NCBI GenBank assembly: GCA_946122785.1
Contig: CAMGYJ010000004.1
Span: 16,328,150 to 16,392,149, forward strand
Reading direction: 5' to 3'
Source of the DNA: Linum tenue
Lineage: Eukaryota > Streptophyta > Magnoliopsida > Malpighiales > Linaceae
DNA: 64,000 nucleotides
Part shown: positions 36,101 to 47,770 of the stretch, one piece after another
Numbering within the stretch: position 1 is the stretch's first letter
Layout of the letters: each line of letters begins with the position of its first letter
Notes under the pieces: model-generated
The model's input: the letters and a program-made list of their open reading frames with translations, nothing else
Database searches by the model: none
What the model was told of the DNA's origin: nothing
Translations under genes and position numbers: made by a program

Positions 36101-36375
36101 TCTAAGAACCGAGTACAAATCGTACAATAAAGGAGATTCGTTCAGCAAGTGTCTCGTAATGTGGATGGACATGTGAATCATTGATTGGTTTAGTCATATA
36201 AACATATAAACTGCTTAATTGTGTCATAATGACCAAACGTGCACGAGTACAAACTCTTTGTACCGACTACAAATTGCACAATTAGGGGGATTCGTGTTCC
36301 GAATGTCTTATAATGTGGATGGACATATTATTTATTGATTAGTTTAGTGATATAAACACATAAACCGCTTAATTG
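33161..36375. repeat. Satellite array block 3, about 21 monomers
   Basis: A head-to-tail array of the 154-bp family, mostly of the variant with gaccaaacgtgcacg and aagggggatttgtgctcc. It begins in mid-monomer at ttgtgtcat beside the Ty3 LTR and ends at cttaattg, where the CACTA element is inserted. All monomers run in the same orientation as block 1. Confidence 0.95.
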
Positions 36376-37834
36376 CACTACAAAAAAGATAAACAATTAT
36401 GACCAAAACTGCATGACAACTGCTTTTTTGGTCGCAAATAATCGTCATTCCGAATGAAAATTTCAGGTTGTTGCAAAATAACATATTTTTTATGACAAAA
36501 AAATATCGCATCGTAAGTGAGGATAAATTGCGTGAGAAATTATATTTTAGGTATAGCGGAGGGATATTGTGTCAGTATTTATGACGAAAATGTTTTTACC
36601 CTTGTAAATATGTAATATTACTGACAAGTTTAATTTGGATGTCGATAATGTAGCTGTCTTTCGATGCGTGAATTATTTTTGTTGGAATAATTATATTTTT
36701 ACGATGAATATTATTCAATGTCAGTATTTTTTCCTCGTAAATGTTGTTATTTGTGAGTACCAATATATACATAAGAAAAAATGTTCAATTCCAACTGGCA
36801 ATTATTGTCGTCGCAAACTATTCGTCATAGGAATTTGGGAGTTGTCGTGTAAACCCACAGTGCCCCTTTTTCAAGTAACGGCAATTGAGAATAAAAAAAA
36901 TTACACGGAATGGAGTATCGAACCCTGTATCTCCAAACTAAAACATGACTTACTCATCAGTTGCACCATACTTATGTTCATGACAATCCTTGTGTCTTTT
37001 TCTATTTATTAATAGAATCCTTTCGAAATTCAATCGACGCCTCTCGTTCATCCCCTTTGTCCCTTCCGATTAAAACTACATTCATCCCTTCTGAATTGAA
37101 CTACAACAACTGTACATACAGACGTTTGGCCTCAGATTAATTGAATTTAAGGGATAAATCATGAGTATGTGGTTAATTGATGCAATGTACGCTTGAATCA
37201 AAATTAATTGAATGTTTGTTCTCACCCTCTTTGCATCGGAGTTCATGAATTCCAGCAAACGTCGAACGGATGAAAACCTGAGAAGCTAAGACAAATAAAT
37301 GATTGGATTGAAGAAGAATAGAACACGATAATCTTTTATATAGGAACACGAATCAATCTCTTTGCGGATATAAGGATTCCCAAAATGTCCACCGTCGTCG
37401 GATTTGATTCAGGCGCCCGCACGCTGCCAGATTTGATTCAGGCGCCCTTCGCCATATTTTGCTCAGTCGCATGCCGCCAGAAATTCTTCAGTCAAACGCC
37501 GCCGGTGGGGAACTGGACAACTTGAAGATTGTCGACTGAGTGTCGCTTAGCTTAGTGCGGCCGGTGTTCTATTCTCGGTAAGTAATTCAATTTTGGGAAG
37601 GTATCATTCCCCTTTTCTATTTCGTACTATTTTTTATAGTAAGGATATATATATTTGAATGTTATATTATTTTTGGGACGATTTACAACTATATGTTTAT
37701 CTAATTAAATTTGAATGTTATATTATTTTTGGTTGGTGAATGGGAATATATAGTTTAAATATAAATTTTTTAATTTAATTACATTTAATTTTTTATGTTA
37801 TCGTCCTAATTGCATCTAGTTCATTGGTGTAGGT
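36376..37834. other. CACTA left end: terminal repeat, subterminal region and tnp2 promoter
   Basis: After the terminal repeat come subterminal motifs also seen at the other end (atgacc, ggtcg, tgacaaa, in both orientations). Then about 800 bp of AT-rich leader. A short direct repeat, gatttgattcaggcgccc, lies at about 37399 and 37430. No coding frame is assigned before the transposase-associated domain at 37835. Confidence 0.6.
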
Positions 37835-38602
37835 ATGACATCAACTGATAAATCCTGGATACAATTGAAGAATCGGGCATCTATGCAATATATGGATGGA
37901 GTTAGTAAGTTCGCACAATACGAAAAGGACAATGTTAAAGACGAAGATGGTAAAATTAGGTGTCCTTGCGCGGTCTGTTCTAACATCTGCAGATTGACGA
38001 TTGGAGAGGTAGAGACGCATCTTCTTCTTAAAGGGATGAGAAGTGACTATACTAAGTGGGTATAACACGGGGAGGGAGATCATGATGATGAAGATGAAAA
38101 TCAAGACAAAGATGATGAGATTGAAGATGGGAATGGTAACGGTGATGTCGATATGGACTTGGATGACATGCTCGGTGTTCTGAATGACCTCTTACTTCCA
38201 CAAGCCGATCCTGAACCGGAAGAACCTAACAAAGAAGCACAAAAGTTCTATAGACTTTTTGGAGTAGCGCAATCACCGTTGTATGAAGGTTGTGATCCAA
38301 AGTTGTCAAGATTGTCATGTATCGTCAAGCTTATGAACATAAAGTGGTTGAACAACTGGACTGATAATTCTTTTACCGAGTTGTTGAACATTCAGAGCGC
38401 ATTTCCTATGGCGGAGTCATTGCCAAAAAATTACTATGCAACAAAGCAGTTAATGAAGGGTCTTAGGCTATACTGCGAAGAATACAAGCATGTGTGGATG
38501 ACTGCGTCATATATTACAACGATATGGAGAAGGCAACATCTTTCCCATCATGCGAGGAGTCAAGGTACAAGGTAGTTTATAAGGATAAGAAGGGAAGAGT
38601 GC

Positions 38603-38678
38603 AGAACATTCTGTTCAAAATTTTACGGTATTTTGAGTGCAGAACATTCTGTTCAAAATTTTACGGTATTTTCCAATC
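38603..38678 (+). repeat. 38-bp tandem duplication in tnp2
   Basis: agaacattctgttcaaaatt and its continuation occur twice in direct succession (starting at 38603 and 38641). The duplication shifts the reading frame of the transposase core. Confidence 0.85.
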
Positions 38679-40907
38679 AAGCCCCGACTACAGAGATTAT
38701 TCATTTACTGTAAAACTGCCAAAGAGATGGTTTGGCATGCTGGACACCGTTCTAAAGATGGGATATTAAGGCATCCTGTTGACGGTGAGGCTTAGAGTAC
38801 TTTGGACAAGTACGATCCAACTTTTGGTGTTGAAGCTCGAAACGTAAGATTGGGACTAGCTACCGATGGATTCAACCCATTCGGTAATATGAAGAGCACG
38901 CACAGTACGTGGCTAGTTCTTCTATTCCCGTATAATCTCCCTCCCTAGAAGTGCATGAAGACAACCTTCACCTTCTTGACATTATTCATTCCTGGACCAA
39001 AAAGCACTGGGTAATAATATTGACGTATTTTTTAGAACATCCATCGACGATTTGAAGAATTTGTGGGCTGATAGTGTGTTGACTTATGATGCATTTAAGA
39101 AGGAGAACTTTATCATGAGAGCAGCTGTACTATGGACCATCAACGATTATCCGGCTTATGTTAATCTCTCTGGATGGGCAACAAAAGGTAAATTGGCTTG
39201 TCCTTCGTGTGGAGCTGAAACATGACATTTGAGATTGACGAATGGGCGTAAGGAGTGCTATATGTACCATCGTCGGGTTTTGTCAGCAGATCATAAGTGG
39301 CGGAAGCAAAAGAAGGAATTTAATGGCAGAGTAGAGAGGAGGCCCCCACCATGAAATTTGTTATCACTTGAGGTATCCAATCAGCTCAACTCATAAGATG
39401 CAATAACTTTTGGAAGTAAAGGAAAGGGTATACAAATTGACGGATTTGGTAAATCTCATAATTGGAAGAAGAAGTCAATTTTCTTTGAATTTCCATATTG
39501 GAGTTCACTATTGATCCGACACAATCTAGATGTGATGCATATTGAGAAGAATGTCTGTGATATTCCTTTTGGTACCATGATGAGTATCGAGGGTAAAACA
39601 AAGGATGGGCTAAATGCACGAAAATATTTGGAGGAGTTGGGAATAAAAAAGGAACGTGATCCCGTTGACACAAACGGGAGGACTGTGTTACCGCGAGCTT
39701 CATACAGCTTGCTTCTGGTAGAGAGAAAGGAATTGTGTCAGTGGCTATCAGATTTTTAGGTTCCAGATTGGTATTCTTCTAATTTGGGGAATTGCGTGAA
39801 TGTCCAAGAAGGAAAGATTTCGGGTATGAAAACTCACCACTGTCATGTTCTCTTAGAGTGGTTACTTCCGGTGGATGCTCGTGACTTCTTGCCAAAGGCT
39901 ATAGCTGACCCCTTAATTGAGTTTGTCAATTTCTTCAAGAACATATTTTCCAAGGAGTGAAGTGTACAAGAGTTAACTCGAATGTAATCTGAAATTGTCA
40001 TAACCCTCTGTAAGTTAGAACGTATATTTCCCCCGACGTTCTTTGATATCATGATCCACTTGGCCGTTCATTTGCCTTCGGAAGCCAAAGTAGCCAGACC
40101 AGTCCAATATCGTTGGATGTATCCCATGGAAAGGTACATATTGGTATTTATTTGAATTTCCTGGGACTTAACAATTTTAATTATCATTTTGGTACAATTT
40201 AGGTATTTGAAGAAGCTCAAGGGTTACGTTCGAAACAAGGCAAGACAATAGGGATTTATTGATGTAGCATATGTGATTGACGAGTGCGTTACATTTTGCT
40301 CGCAATATCTAACGGATGTTGAGACGAGATTTAATCGTGCGGAAAGAAACGATGATAGTTGTGAGGCAGAGCCCATTCACCAACACAAGTTGTCCATTGT
40401 GTCATGTGTCGGTCGTAGGATTGGTTCATCTACAATGGAAGACCTTGGAACAGGTATGTTCAAGGCGGCCACTTTTTATGTCCTGCAAAACTGTGACGAA
40501 GTGGAGGAATTTATCCTGTATGTTAGTATTAGTTTTGCCAAAATATAGTCTTACATTAATTTAATATAATTATTATAAACACAGTAATAATTTGTTATCT
40601 GTACATATACAGAGAGCATAAACAAGTGCTAAGTAGTCGAGGTGTTCAATTGGTTGCAAGAGTACATAGGGAGGAATTTCAAAAGTGGTTCGCAACAAAA
40701 GGTACTTAAAATTTAGTAAATTATTTACATAAATTTTCATATATAAATTTCTATCATTTTTTTAAAATTTAATAATATTTTATAGATAGTGTAACACCTT
40801 AGTGAAATCGCACATCGACAAAGCACGGGAGAGATCCATGGTTCATAAGTAAGAAACCGACCTTAATTGTCAAGACGTGTTTTGGGGTGAAATGAAGGAG
40901 TTCTTGT

Positions 40908-40976
40908 GAGAACTCCGAAGTTAAACGTGCTCAGTGCGGAGTACAACAAGGATGGGTAACCTTATGGGAAGTCACC
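40908..40976 (+). promoter_or_regulatory. 5S-rRNA-like segment in the first Cassandra LTR
   Basis: agaactccgaagttaaacgtg and aaggatgggtaacc, then tatgggaagtc, correspond in order and spacing to the box A, intermediate element and box C part of plant 5S rRNA. Box C carries one change (ggtaacc for ggtgacc). In Cassandra this region is held to recruit RNA polymerase III. Confidence 0.8.
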
Positions 40977-41270
40977 TTGAATTGCACTCCAAGACAAAAT
41001 CCGTGTGGGTGTACAGGCCCAAAGCGGACAATATATTGTCGGGAAAAAGTTTGGGATGTAACAAGTGGTATCAGCTCCGCGTCCCTCTTGAACGATGGTG
41101 GGGCAAACATCAACGAGGGCGTTGAGTCCCAAGGGGGGGGGGGTGTATGTAACACCTTAGGCAAATCCCACATCGACAAAGCACGGGAGAGATCCATGGT
41201 TCATAAATAAGAAAACGACATTAACTAACAAGATGCGTTTCAGAGTGAAATGGAGTAGTTCTTGTGAGAA

Positions 41271-41335
41271 ATCCGAAGTTAAACGTGCTTAGTGCGGAGT
41301 ACAATAAGGATGGGTGACCTTATGGGAAGTCACCT
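41271..41335 (+). promoter_or_regulatory. 5S-rRNA-like segment in the second Cassandra LTR
   Basis: The same 5S-derived stretch as in the first LTR, here with the intact box C-like ggatgggtgacc (about 41308-41319) and box A-like gttaaacgtgctt. Confidence 0.8.
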
Positions 41336-41935
41336 TGAATGAAAAAAAGGTTGTAACATTGCATCCTTCTATGTTGACTTTATCTCGAGAACCACACAAA
41401 CGAGTCTTGCACTTCACAGGATATTGCATAAATGGTCTTAGATTCCATACACGAAAGCATGAGGCGACCAAGACAAGTCAAAATAGTGGTGTCATGGTGC
41501 AACATGAAGATGTCGTTGGAATTCCTTACTACGCCGTCATTGAAGATATCATAGAGCTTCGCTATACCGAGGCCTTCGTGTGGTGCTATTTGAATGTGAG
41601 TGGTACGACGCAACGCGGGAAGTTTTAGGCTACAGGAGGGATGGCCACAATGCCGTGACCCTAAATAGGACACGTAGGTGACATGCCGATGAACCGTATG
41701 TCATGGCGAGTCAAACACAAGTGTATTATGTGCAGTTCGTCAGAGATCGAGATTGGTACACGATTATTGAGACAATACCGAGAAATTTCTATAATGTAGC
41801 TGAGGAAGAAGAAATTCTCGAAGAACAAGTGTACCAAGAAGATGCAATTGTCGATGATCTGCGAATAATCGAGGATGACGGAGACGATGATGACTTGAAC
41901 TTGACTAGACCGGGTTATGAAGATTTCAGTTAGAC

Positions 41936-43033
41936 TTTTTTTACAATTATGTGGTGACAATTTGTTTTAGTCTTACAACTTATTTTGTTAAGTTCAATTA
42001 ACAATTGGGGAATGCTTCTTTTTTTATACTACTGCTTATTTCGTTAAGTTCAATTACTAATTTGGGATTGAAATTTATTTATTTAATTAATTGATTCAAG
42101 AGTTACCACTTCTATAAATCAAGAAACGCCGCCGTTTTGGGTCTCATTCTCGGAATGGAGATGACAAATTAGTGGAGGGGGGCGATTCATTCTCCTTTCC
42201 ACTCAGCCCAAACCCCAAAATCTACTTTGGTGAAGGTCGCTTTCCGCCGAGAAACTGTCGTCCAGTCCACAATGGAGGAGTAGCTTGCCAGCGACATCGT
42301 TTGGAAAGGGAAGAAGATAGTTGCATCGTGAGTCCGAAAATATAGAACCCCAAAATCGAAGGTGACGCTGATTGTAGAGGCGATTATGATTTCAGAATCG
42401 TGGACACACACGATGGGAGATCTGTGCATGCTGGGAACTCCTTGTCGTTTGGAGGAAAGGAGTGCGAACGAGACCCTGGTTGGAGGAATTGCATGCCGCC
42501 AGTCGAAGGACGAGAATGTGCAGGCGGTGGTTGAAGACGAAGTCCCAGTTGTTTCGTCTTCTCCCAAGAGGGATTTGCTTGGGTTTTGCCGAGTTAGTCT
42601 CCTACTTTCCCCTTATCGAGTGTTTAATTTTTATTTATTTATGGAATTACGCGTTTAATTAATTGCCATTGATGTTTAATCCATCCGTTGAGATGCATGA
42701 TAGTTAATTGTTGTTTGTTCACGCCTTAAATTGAATAAAAAATAACTTAGTTCAGCAATACACTGAGTTAATGTTTGAATCATTCGTCGATGTGTTGTTG
42801 CACTAACCCAAAAAAGGAGCGGGTTAACGAAGGAAATCCAGGTTTTTGGCATTAAAAATTCCATCTTTCTAAAAACTTAAACTCTCTCGCACTCTGCATA
42901 AGTACCAATTTCGTGTAGACTCCCTCCCTTCACCATTTACCTAAAACATTAATCTTTCCCCAGCGAACCACAACCCAAAGAACTCCAAACGACAACCACA
43001 TTTCAAGAGACAAAGTATGCCTTCTGTTTATGT
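41936..43033. other. CACTA spacer between the tnp2 and tnpA-like genes
   Basis: About 1.1 kb with short open frames (for example 42362-42658 + and 42187-42567 -). I cannot link these to any family. It probably contains the tnp2 3' UTR and the promoter or first exons of the tnpA-like gene. Confidence 0.45.
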
Positions 43034-44204
43034 GTGTTTTACTATTTTGGTATTCCCCTTTTCATCTCGACAGTATCTAACAGACTTGTTATGAATATGT
43101 TAGATGGGAAAGTCAAGGACACACAACATTTTGAAGAAGAAGGCGTATGCACCTCCTACAGAGGAACAAGAAATATCGACCCCTACAGAAAGTGTTCATG
43201 TTGTTCAGCAGGACACTGCCAAACATCGGAATCTGTAAATGTGCCAGAAACGCAGCAGCCTGTGGAGCTTCCTTCCGACGACATTGCACTAGAGACTGAT
43301 GAAACGGTTAGGAGCACAAATGGAGAGACAGGGAACCAAAGTAAGCACCTGAAAACCTTATTTTTATTGCGGTTAAATTGAAATTTATACTGTATAAATT
43401 AAAGGTTCTAATTAAGGAGCTATGTTTTCTGATTAAGATTCTGGTAAGAAGAGGAAAGGGCGAGGACCTGGAAAAGGGGTGATGTCAGGTCATGGAATTG
43501 CACTTGAATTCCATGACAACATGTATTAATTGAATTATTTTCATTTACTGAATTATTATTGTGTTTACGTGTTGGTGCAAATTGACAACTAGTGTGTGCT
43601 TTTGTATGTGTGCACTTTTTTGCAGGATTGTGACAATAAAAGCAGCCCATGAACTGACTGCCATTTTCAAGAAGAGCATCAGTAGACTGTGGATCACTTT
43701 CAATGAGTATCCTACAAGTGAGTTGGAGACGTTGATTGCTCGTTTCAAGAAGTCTGGATTTACTTGCACCCTCATGGAGGAAGAGCTGAATGATCAACTC
43801 AAGGAACACATCAAAAGGATTTTCTTGCAGTGGATGTACTCCATCCGCAATCCTGTCTTCAAGGCGCATGTGATCGAGGCTAGCCGGATGAACAATCCGA
43901 CAAATGAAATACCTCCACAGATTTGGCAGGAAATGGTTTGCAAATGGTCGGGCCCGAACTGGGTGGTAAGACCTTCTGCTTCTTTACATGTCGAGTAATT
44001 TTTGTTGCTATTTAAATCAACAACTTAATTGTGCTTCTGCTATTTCCAATACCCACAGGAAACAAGTGACAAGAACAAGGTGAACCGTGAGAAGTGTGAG
44101 GTGAAGTCAACTTGTAGTTTTACACAGATTGGAAGAGGTATATTACACAACCTACTACCTTTTGGTTTTATTATTTGATCCCCCTTTTTTGTATGTATGA
44201 GTGT

Positions 44205-45755
44205 TGATAACATCGTATTTGCACATGTTTGCACCCTCGTTTCTTGATCATTTTGGCTTGAGTTTTTTTCTTTCTTGGACTATTTACGCTAGGTTGTGTT
44301 ACTTTTCACATTTCAGGTCCTAGCATGTGAATTGAAGCATAGGCGCAAGTTTCAAGTCAATCGGAGATCATTTGACAATTCGGGAGAAGAAACACGAGCA
44401 TGACCTGAGTAATAATAGACTTATACCTGATATTATGGACAAATAATCATGGAATTTTGTCATGAAAAGAAATAGGACGAGACTACGAGCGTCTGGGATC
44501 AAACGGCGGCTGATTCGGAGTCCGGACGAGGGAGAAACGAAGCATTAAACAGAGGCTGAGCAAGCCACACGGACACGCCTAAAAACCCACACGGCCGTGT
44601 GACTTGGCCGTGTGGCACCAAATTGCACGGGAAAAGTCACATGGGCCATGTAAAGGACCCCTTGTGGCCGTGTGAAGGCTTGGTAAATCCCACACGGGCA
44701 TCCTAGAACTCCACACGGTCGTGTGGGTCGTGGCAGCGTAGGAAGGCTGAGCCACTTATCAAAACGCCGCGGTTTGCAAAAAGTCACACGGGCAGCTGGG
44801 GAAGTCACATGGCCGTGTGGCCTGGCCGTGTGATCGGGAATTTCTGGTTAAAACCCGATTTTCAGCAAAAGGAAAGGGGAGAGCTGGGTTTTTGGTTCCC
44901 AAACACCCAAGGGACGAACCCTAGAGAGAGAGAGAGAGAGCGACTTGGGAACATTCTTGGAGCTATTTTGGAGGATTTCTTTGCCATTGGAGCTCGAGAA
45001 TCAAGCTTGGAGATGGAGATTGAAGATCTAGATCAGATTTCTGCAGTCTCTCTCTTCTCTATGGAGTAACTTCCCTTCACTTAGGTTTTGAGGAACCCTA
45101 GTTCCATGTGTTAGGATCTTTATTGTATGAAGTTTTGGATTCTATATTGTTTGATTATAATCGATTGAGGCATGATTTATTGAGTCAATTGAATCTTGAT
45201 CAAATTCTATTGATTTCTGCTTTAACCTATGATAGATAGAATCTGATTAGGTTAAGAGAGCTCCCTTGATTGATAGTGGTGAATTGGTTGTGCGAGAGTC
45301 AAACAATTCACTGCTTTGTACTGGAATTCATTCCAGTAGTAGAGTTCTGTGTTCATAGCCTCAGCTTTCTATCCTGATGAAGACTAGTCGCCTGTCGGGT
45401 AGTTGGACTGAGAGGGCTTGGTCAGCTTAAGAGATTTCAAGCTACTGTCGGATCTTTCGTAGTTTAATCAACAGTAAATCAACCCAGGGTAATTATAATT
45501 GAGACCTAACTAAGGAGCTAGGGGGACTCATTCCCGAGTGACTCTTCCTTGGCTTCAGAAAACCGAACCATTTCTTGCTTTCTTACTGCTTTTACTTAAA
45601 ACAACAATCACTCGACTTAGTTTGCTAGATAATAGATAATCACGGAGTAGGCAGTATATCTAGACCCCGGGTTGACATTAGAACTTGCTACTTTACTGCA
45701 TTCCCAGACTGCGATTATACTTGGTCGCAGTTTGGTGTTGTGTTTTAGCGTGTCA
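44205..45755 (+). repeat. 5' LTR of the Tat-like element
   Basis: 1551 bp, TGATAACATCG to GTGTCA. It contains a cluster of cacacggccgtgtg-type palindromes at about 44560-44830, a GA microsatellite (about 44920-44940), and a transcribed-type block (ctctctatggagtaa onward) shared with the other LTR family in this window. Confidence 0.92.
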
Positions 45756-45761
45756 AGTTTT

Positions 45762-45780
45762 TGGCGCCGTTGCCGGGGAC
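45762..45780 (+). other. Primer-binding site (tRNA-Asp type) of the Tat-like element
   Basis: tggcgccgttgccggggac lies six bases after the LTR end. This string is the common tRNA-Asp-complementary primer site in plant Tat/Athila elements. Confidence 0.8.
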
Positions 45781-45893
45781 TTTCTAGATTATTAGGAAAG
45801 GCAGAAGTTTGTTACTTTAGCGTTTTTATTTTGTTTTACGCCCTTGATTTTCACTTGGGTGTTTTTTTGTTTTTGTTGGTGCAGATCTGAATC

Positions 45894-46757
45894 ATGGACT
45901 CTCATGGCTTCTCCAATCATTGGGGGTATCCACCACCATCCGAATGGTATTACCCCGAGACTCCGGTAGAGCCATGCTATACTCCACAGCCAGATCCAAA
46001 CTATCACTTGAGGCTTCTCGTGGAGCAGATTGCTCGAGTACCTGAGAGATCCTTTCCCGAGATGGATCCTCATATCCAGGCCATTGCCCAAACTGACTTC
46101 TCCTTTCCCCGTGAAACAGAGGATACCCTTCAGAGCATAAAGGAGCACATAGAGGTCATTGAGAAAGCCTGTTCACAATTTTCTCAAGACAGCCTTTATG
46201 CTGCCATACAAGTAGAGGTGGAGGAAGAAGAAGGCAATCGTGAGGATGTTGAGGAGCATACAGAAGTTGTCAAGGAAAGCTCCCATGATAATCATGATCA
46301 AGTGTATCCTCTGCTGGTGGATCACAACTTTCCCCATTTCCGCTCTGACATGCTGGGCCCGAGTGAGGAGATGCAAGATGAACTTATTGAAAACCTTGCA
46401 TGGCGACTTGCTCTCCAATCAGTTATGGAAGAAGAAGAGAGAGAAAGGGTGAGGAAAGAAGTTGTGGAGGATGAGGAAGAAAGCAAAGAAGAGGTAGTTC
46501 TTGATCTTTTCCTAGGAGAGAGACCACATTTTAAAGAAGGAAGGGGGGTTGAAGAAGCGAGGGGTGTCCAGGCTGAGGATGAAGTTGAGGTGGAAGAGGC
46601 TTGCACCGGCCCTATAATACAAGTAATATCCCCACCAAACTTCGAGGAACTGCTTATCAAGGACTCTTTGCCAGACCAAGGCTACATCGACATCGGTCCC
46701 TCTTGCTGGACGCGATGGTGGTCAATCAATGTTGTCATATATGGTTTGGGGCAATGA
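45894..46757 (+). CDS. Acidic 287-aa open frame of the Tat-like element, function unknown
   Basis: Starts at the first ATG after the leader (MDSHGFSNHWGYPPPSEWYY). The first 80 residues are rich in Pro and Tyr. From about residue 100 the protein is strongly acidic with long Glu runs (VEVEEEEGNREDVEEH, and VVEDEEESKEEVV near 200), predicted coiled or disordered. There is no zinc knuckle, protease, RT or integrase motif. Short acidic frames at this place occur in other non-autonomous Tat-like elements, so it may be a gag relic or a lineage-specific protein. The downstream motif gcttgttgggaggcaaccca (about 46951-46970) is a usual non-coding landmark of such elements. I cannot assign a function. 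Confidence 0.45.
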   Translation: MDSHGFSNHWGYPPPSEWYYPETPVEPCYTPQPDPNYHLRLLVEQIARVPERSFPEMDPHIQAIAQTDFSFPRETEDTLQSIKEHIEVIEKACSQFSQDSLYAAIQVEVEEEEGNREDVEEHTEVVKESSHDNHDQVYPLLVDHNFPHFRSDMLGPSEEMQDELIENLAWRLALQSVMEEEERERVRKEVVEDEEESKEEVVLDLFLGERPHFKEGRGVEEARGVQAEDEVEVEEACTGPIIQVISPPNFEELLIKDSLPDQGYIDIGPSCWTRWWSINVVIYGLGQ

Positions 46758-46919
46758 GACGAGAGAAGAGAAGAACAGGTCTCGAGGATGGAGGCTTCAT
46801 CTGCATCAAGTGCACGAGCTTCCATCACCAGTCATACCACATGCTCGTGACTTGCGACTCCACCTCATTGACGAGAACCTCAACTTTAAGGAGGTTCTAG
46901 CATGGACCGAAACTTAGGA

Positions 46920-47770
46920 GCCATCGTCCGGCTCACGACGTGAAAGAAGCGCTTGTTGGGAGGCAACCCAACCAGTCGGTTTGCATTTCTTTCTCTATTT
47001 CTCCTCGGTTGAGTCAGTTTTGTTATTTGATTTTAGAGTCAATAACTCAACCTTTGTGAGATTTTGTGTGGTGTTTGTGTTCTGATTACTCTCTCTTCCT
47101 GGAATGCACCGCCTGACCCGTCCATCATCATTAACCCTTGATCTGGTAACTTCGTTCTACCTTCCTTATCTTTCCTCCATTGAGGACAATGTCGTGCTTA
47201 AGTGTGGGGGGGGGGGGGATGTTCGATTATGTATGCGGGTGAATGTTTGGCTGTTTGTGTGCTTGGAGCCTAGTCCACTGTCCAAATTTTTAAATTTGAG
47301 GGCTCCAAGTACGTGTTTCCTTGCAAATTGCCTGCTCAGTATGCTTTGAATCGACAGTCTTTATAGTAATGTGCAACCTAGGGAGGTAGTGTAGCACTAT
47401 GGAGGATGTTGAAGTATAAGATTTTTCCTATCTAGCTCTCTCCTGTGCCAGTTGATTTTGTGAATTAGTGGAGCTAAGACCGTTGAATTCATGCGGTAAT
47501 GGTGACTCTGTTTGGATTATGTTGTGGACTCGTGTATCGAACAGGGTGCTCATGTGAGAAATGAAAAGCAGTTGGTCATCCATGTCGAAATCATCAAAAT
47601 CTTAAACATGGGGAAAGCCCAACGTGTGTGGCGCCGTTCATTGCACAAAATCGGGTTTTGGAGGAGATTTTAGTGATCCTTAGTGGGGTACTCCTACAAG
47701 GTGAAGCTAAGCTGTCTCTAGTACAAGTAAAACTTCTACCCGTTGAACGGTTTGCCTACTTGAGGATGTG
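46920..47770. other. Non-coding interior of the Tat-like element, left of the nested solo LTR
   Basis: Contains the ttgttgggaggcaaccc landmark, and a gcttaagtgtg stretch followed by a long G-run (about 47200-47219) that resembles an internal polypurine tract. No gene recognised. Confidence 0.6.

Larger units (their letters stand above)
40790..41358 (+). mobile_element. Cassandra TRIM retrotransposon (5S-rRNA-derived LTRs)
   Basis: Two direct LTRs start TGTAACACCTTAG (40790-41063 and 41148-41358) and end GTAACA. They flank an 84-bp interior with an initiator-tRNA-Met type primer site (tggtatcag at 41066) and a polypurine run (G-rich, 41133-41143). Each LTR contains sequence resembling the plant 5S rRNA gene, including the internal promoter elements. 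There is no coding capacity, as expected for terminal-repeat retrotransposons in miniature. The second LTR lacks 60 bp present in the first. Flanks (gatag, ttgca) show no clear target duplication. It interrupts the CACTA transposase gene. Confidence 0.9.
37835..41933 (+). pseudogene. CACTA transposase (tnp2/TnpD-like) gene, degenerate
   Basis: Domains in order: transposase-associated domain (37835-38085; SWIQLKNRAS, then RCPCAVCSN); a tnp2 transposase core (38153-39760), including PLYEGC, LPKNYYATKQLMKGL, GLATDGFNPFGNMK, IDVFLEPSIDDLKNLW, MRAAVLWTINDYPAY and RHNLDVMHIEKNVCD; a DUF4218 domain (39840-40510; LERIFPPTFFDIM, PVQYRWMYPMER); and a DUF4216 region (41350-41933; GLRFHTRKHE, QVYYVQFVRDRDW). 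Introns are visible, for example about 40134-40202 and 40518-40611. Lesions include an in-frame stop within the first domain (38063), several frameshifts, a 38-bp direct duplication at 38603-38678, and the Cassandra insertion between DUF4218 and DUF4216. Its product would cut at the CACTA ends; it cannot be made from this copy. Confidence 0.9.

Noticed and set aside
40908..40976. Genuine 5S rRNA gene
   Set aside because: Only part of 5S is present, it is diverged, and it occurs twice as part of matching LTRs with a primer site and polypurine tract between them, so it is Cassandra.
42187..42567. 126-codon minus-strand frame in the CACTA spacer
   Set aside because: No recognisable domain and no splice or promoter support; not distinguishable from chance.
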